Shown in pieces: positions 38,801-40,091 of a stretch of 40,091 nucleotides of DNA. A program made the position numbers and the translations under genes. Within the stretch, counting starts at the first letter, position 1. The number at the start of each line of letters is the position of its first letter. Below the pieces are notes generated by a model. It did no database searches and was not told where the DNA came from. It saw only the letters and a list, made by a program, of their open reading frames with translations. The stretch is from an uncultured Geobacter sp. (GTDB lineage Bacteria; Desulfobacterota; Desulfuromonadia; Geobacterales; Geobacteraceae): positions 1 through 40,091 of the forward strand of contig CALABV010000099.1 in NCBI GenBank assembly GCA_937886325.1. Reading direction: 5' to 3'.

Positions 38801-40091
38801 GCAGGACAACGGTGTTTCCCTCGCCGGGAGCGGCGAGGTCGTCGATGGTGTCGATGCCGTCCCCGGCTTCGAACAGGTAGAAATCGTCTCCCCCTCCGCC
38901 CGCGAGCAGGTCGTTGTTCTCCAGCCCGCGTATCAGATCACTGTCAAGCGTTCCCGACAGGGAGTCCTCATTCGGTGTGCCGACGATCTCGTAGCTTCTT
39001 GCCAGAAGATCGGCAAAGGTGACCACGGATCCGTCATCGAACCGGAACTCCGCCACCGGTTCGGGCATGCCGGGAATGCGAGGGTCAAAGCCTTCGAAAC
39101 GCAGCGCGTCCCCATTGTCGCCGACCCGCAGCACCAAGGCGCCATCCTTCACTACGGCATGGATGTCGGTCTGCAGTATCCCGTACCCGAAACTGACGCT
39201 GTTCCCCATATCCGGCCCGCTGATGTCGATGATGGTGTCGATGCCGTCTCCCCGGTTGAAGAGATAGGTGTCGTTGCCGCTGCCCCCTTCAAGCCGGTCA
39301 TTGCCGGGTCCGGTGGCGAAGGTGTCGTCCCCCTGGCCGCCCTCCACGAAGTCGACCCCTTCCGTACCGTCAAACGAGTCGTCTTCGCCGGTTCCAGCCA
39401 CGGTTATGCCCTGGACGATAAGGTCGTCGCGCGTCACTTCACCGCCATCGGAGAAGCGGAACAGATCGACGGCCGTAGTGAACGTGGGCCGTTCAGCATC
39501 GTAACCGGCGAGCCGGATTTTGTCTCCGGTGGAAGGGATGTCGATGACAAGGTACCCGTCCTGCTCGGAAAAGCTTAGATCGGCAAGCGTGATGCCGGGT
39601 CCGAACTGCAGAACGTTGATTGCCGTGGTCCCGCCGTAATCTCCGCCATAATCCCCCCCATACCCTCCGCCGTAACCGTCGTCCACCATTGACGCTGCAA
39701 ACCTGGGCAGGTCGCCGCCGTAATCTCCTCCATACCCGTCATCCGAACCATCTTCATAATAGTTGTCTTCAATGGTCAGGATACCGTCTCCTGTATTGAA
39801 GAAGTACGTGTCATTGCCGATTCCGCCCCATGCGATATCGTTGCCCGGACCGGCATATATCAGGTCGTCCCCTTCACCGCAGAAGAGAGCGTCGTCTCCG
39901 GTTCCGCCGAAAACGGTATCATTGCCGCTCCCGGAATCGATCCGATCATCGCCGTCCGCGCCTTCAAGGTAGTCGTCACCCGCATAGCCGATTATCAGGT
40001 CGTTACCTGCGTCGGCGTTCAGGCTGTCTCCGCCCGGTGTCCCGAACAGCATATCGTCGCCGTCCGTCACCGCGTTGAGCCCGACGTATCG
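35865..40091 (-). CDS. Large RTX (calcium-binding repeat) secreted protein, N-terminus outside window
   Basis: Probable type I secretion substrate; at least 1401 residues lie in the window. The frame stays open to the last base (RYVGLNA precedes the GTG at 40070), so the true start is beyond the window. Residues are numbered approximately from that GTG. RTX nonapeptides (GGxGxDxLx) occur at about 3-90. HCBP-related modules fill about 150-780. Two dystroglycan/cadherin-like (He_PIG-type) domains follow at about 782-982 (LPAWLTFDPETRTFSGTP and LPSWLAFDPDTLSFSGTP). More RTX repeats lie at about 985-1220. The C-terminal region resembles that of other RTX proteins (ALGGDLAYRYG...GLQEGLVRLG). It should fold on binding calcium outside the cell, acting perhaps as an adhesin or surface protein. 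No protease or lipase motif was seen. Confidence 0.9.
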   Translation of the reverse strand, partial: RYVGLNAVTDGDDMLFGTPGGDSLNADAGNDLIIGYAGDDYLEGADGDDRIDSGSGNDTVFGGTGDDALFCGEGDDLIYAGPGNDIAWGGIGNDTYFFNTGDGILTIEDNYYEDGSDDGYGGDYGGDLPRFAASMVDDGYGGGYGGDYGGDYGGTTAINVLQFGPGITLADLSFSEQDGYLVIDIPSTGDKIRLAGYDAERPTFTTAVDLFRFSDGGEVTRDDLIVQGITVAGTGEDDSFDGTEGVDFVEGGQGDDTFATGPGNDRLEGGSGNDTYLFNRGDGIDTIIDISGPDMGNSVSFGYGILQTDIHAVVKDGALVLRVGDNGDALRFEGFDPRIPGMPEPVAEFRFDDGSVVTFADLLARSYEIVGTPNEDSLSGTLDSDLIRGLENNDLLAGGGGDDFYLFEAGDGIDTIDDLAAPGEGNTVVLPDGSDPENVFLSHDPDTSTLILRERVTGNEIHLTHFNRLNPFGEHAVEYFQFGENGPTLTYRELLARGFDIEGSDNNDILPGTATADRIHGGAGDDLLSGGTGNDTLYGEAGDDTYVFNQGDGALNIIDTAEPGAGNTLRFGPGITPQDLNRHLRFEAPQDGGSGALVIFFDNGDLVRLSGFDPEDVDNGPRSVETFQFDDGTVLSFSELVQSIFVVEGDEADNMLTGTNLSDRLYGYQGDDTLSAGEGDDVLTGGSDNDTLMGGSGWDSYVLNLGDGADTILDSVEGGIGNMIIFGEGITRNDITLEQDGNNLRIRYGNAGDVVTIPDFYPAGEDGSTAIDTFQFGDGSVLSYRELANNAPEAGEAVLDDLTACEDEGFVFQVPEDAFSDADGDTLTYSAATADGAPLPAWLTFDPETRTFSGTPENGDVGSFPVTLTASDQFGAAAERSFLLTVENVNDAPFVAVSLPDQAATEDQPFTFQVPDSTFTDMDAGDTLSYAATLENGDPLPSWLAFDPDTLSFSGTPVAGSAGELDVTLTATDTAGAAAADTFRLEISPAPGETVIGTDGNDTLTGTSGNDTMDGRSGSDTLNAGAGNDTLLFSADATAGFFDVAVNVGSPGVPGSHAIQSLLGRKMTHDTFNGGEGRDLLMGTGTDDVLFLDARSGAPRIADIEAIDAGAGNDVIDLTSTRFSYGDVVLDGGTGNDVLWANAGNDVLFGGDGSDTLDGGAGHDILQGGAGNDTLRDRTGAGLLDGGAGGDTLFGGAGNEFFLGGTGNDTILTGAGADVIAFNRGDGRDALYASGAPQGSVLSLGGGISCDDLTFSKSGNDLVLETGAGDAILLKGWYSYSRNRNVLTLQMIEEASEDFNVSGGNVLHDNKIELFNFAQLVDAFDRARAANPALTSWALTSALAQFHLGGSDTEALGGDLAYRYGVNGTLSGMGATAAREVVTSTGFATAPQTLKPASGLQEGLVRLG
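37731..39404 (-). repeat. Four tandem HCBP-related/RTX modules of about 130-150 residues within the RTX gene
   Basis: Protein-level repeats at about residues 223-362, 363-490, 491-640 and 641-780. Each has RTX nonapeptides, then DTYLFNRGDG-type, a GxGN strand, a 'GD.LR..GFDP' strand and a closing '..F.FDDGSV.T..EL'. A fifth copy is at about 80-222 and a partial one at about 1200-1320. They have diverged in sequence, so this is old duplication rather than a recent expansion. Confidence 0.8.
39630..39764 (-). repeat. Tyr/Gly/Asp-rich low-complexity insert in the first RTX module
   Basis: Residues about 103-147 hold two blocks built from YGGD units: DDGYGGDYGGD and DDGYGGGYGGDYGGDYGG. They are separated by LPRFAASMV and interrupt the module where its siblings have only a short loop. 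The DNA is correspondingly repetitive (9-base units). Confidence 0.85.

Noticed and set aside
38343..39578. 411-codon plus-strand open frame (and others at 35817-36596 and 36603-37490)
   Set aside because: Antisense shadows of the RTX gene, caused by GC-rich codons in its repeats; no start signal and no domain.
35865..40091. Repeated GC-rich units as a possible CRISPR or minisatellite
   Set aside because: The repeats are in frame, encode RTX nonapeptides and vary in sequence as coding repeats do; there are no uniform spacers.

Overview
The window looks like one contig end from a Gram-negative, GC-rich bacterium. The first 46 bases are Illumina library adapter, not genome, and the last gene runs off the far end. 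The core block runs rimP-nusA-ylxRQ-infB-rbfA-nrnA-truB-rpsO-pnp-M16 peptidase-dut. With it come a fused YlxR/YlxQ protein, long-form HisG, a sigma-54-type glnBA promoter, a TolC-type efflux pump and a type I secretion/RTX locus. Together these suggest a deltaproteobacterium (Desulfobacterota, Desulfuromonadia/Geobacter-like). This is inference from gene order and families; no search was run.

Layout. 49-633: 3' end of a hybrid histidine kinase, then a strong terminator. 857-5503: a four-gene MacAB-TolC-like pump with overlapping cistrons. 5504-5825: a possible remnant of an outer-membrane protein gene, then a promoter. 5826-9410: a periplasmic-binding lipoprotein followed directly by a membrane sensor kinase. 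9454-12567 (minus): bioB-bioD-bioA behind a recognisable BirA-type operator. 12769-14018 (minus): hisI-hisG. 14234-28353 (plus): a long translation, RNA-processing and housekeeping run, with tandem terminators and a long leader hairpin between rpsO and pnp. 28377-29129 (minus): M23 peptidase. 29305-30216: panE. 30385-32274: sigma-54-type promoter, glnB, glnA. 32453-33133: M50 membrane protease. 33151-40091 (minus): a large RTX protein, a glycosyltransferase and a type I secretion adaptor, tightly coupled.

How the genes work together. The 14-28 kb block joins translation initiation and ribosome maturation (RimP, IF2, RbfA, TruB, S15) with transcription elongation (NusA) and RNA turnover (PNPase, NrnA). 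glnB and glnA form the nitrogen-assimilation pair of PII regulator and glutamine synthetase. The bio genes carry pimeloyl-derived KAPA to biotin. The least conventional parts are the RTX-glycosyltransferase-HlyD operon and the binding-lipoprotein/sensor-kinase pair. No tRNA, rRNA, insertion sequence, CRISPR array or phage gene was recognised.
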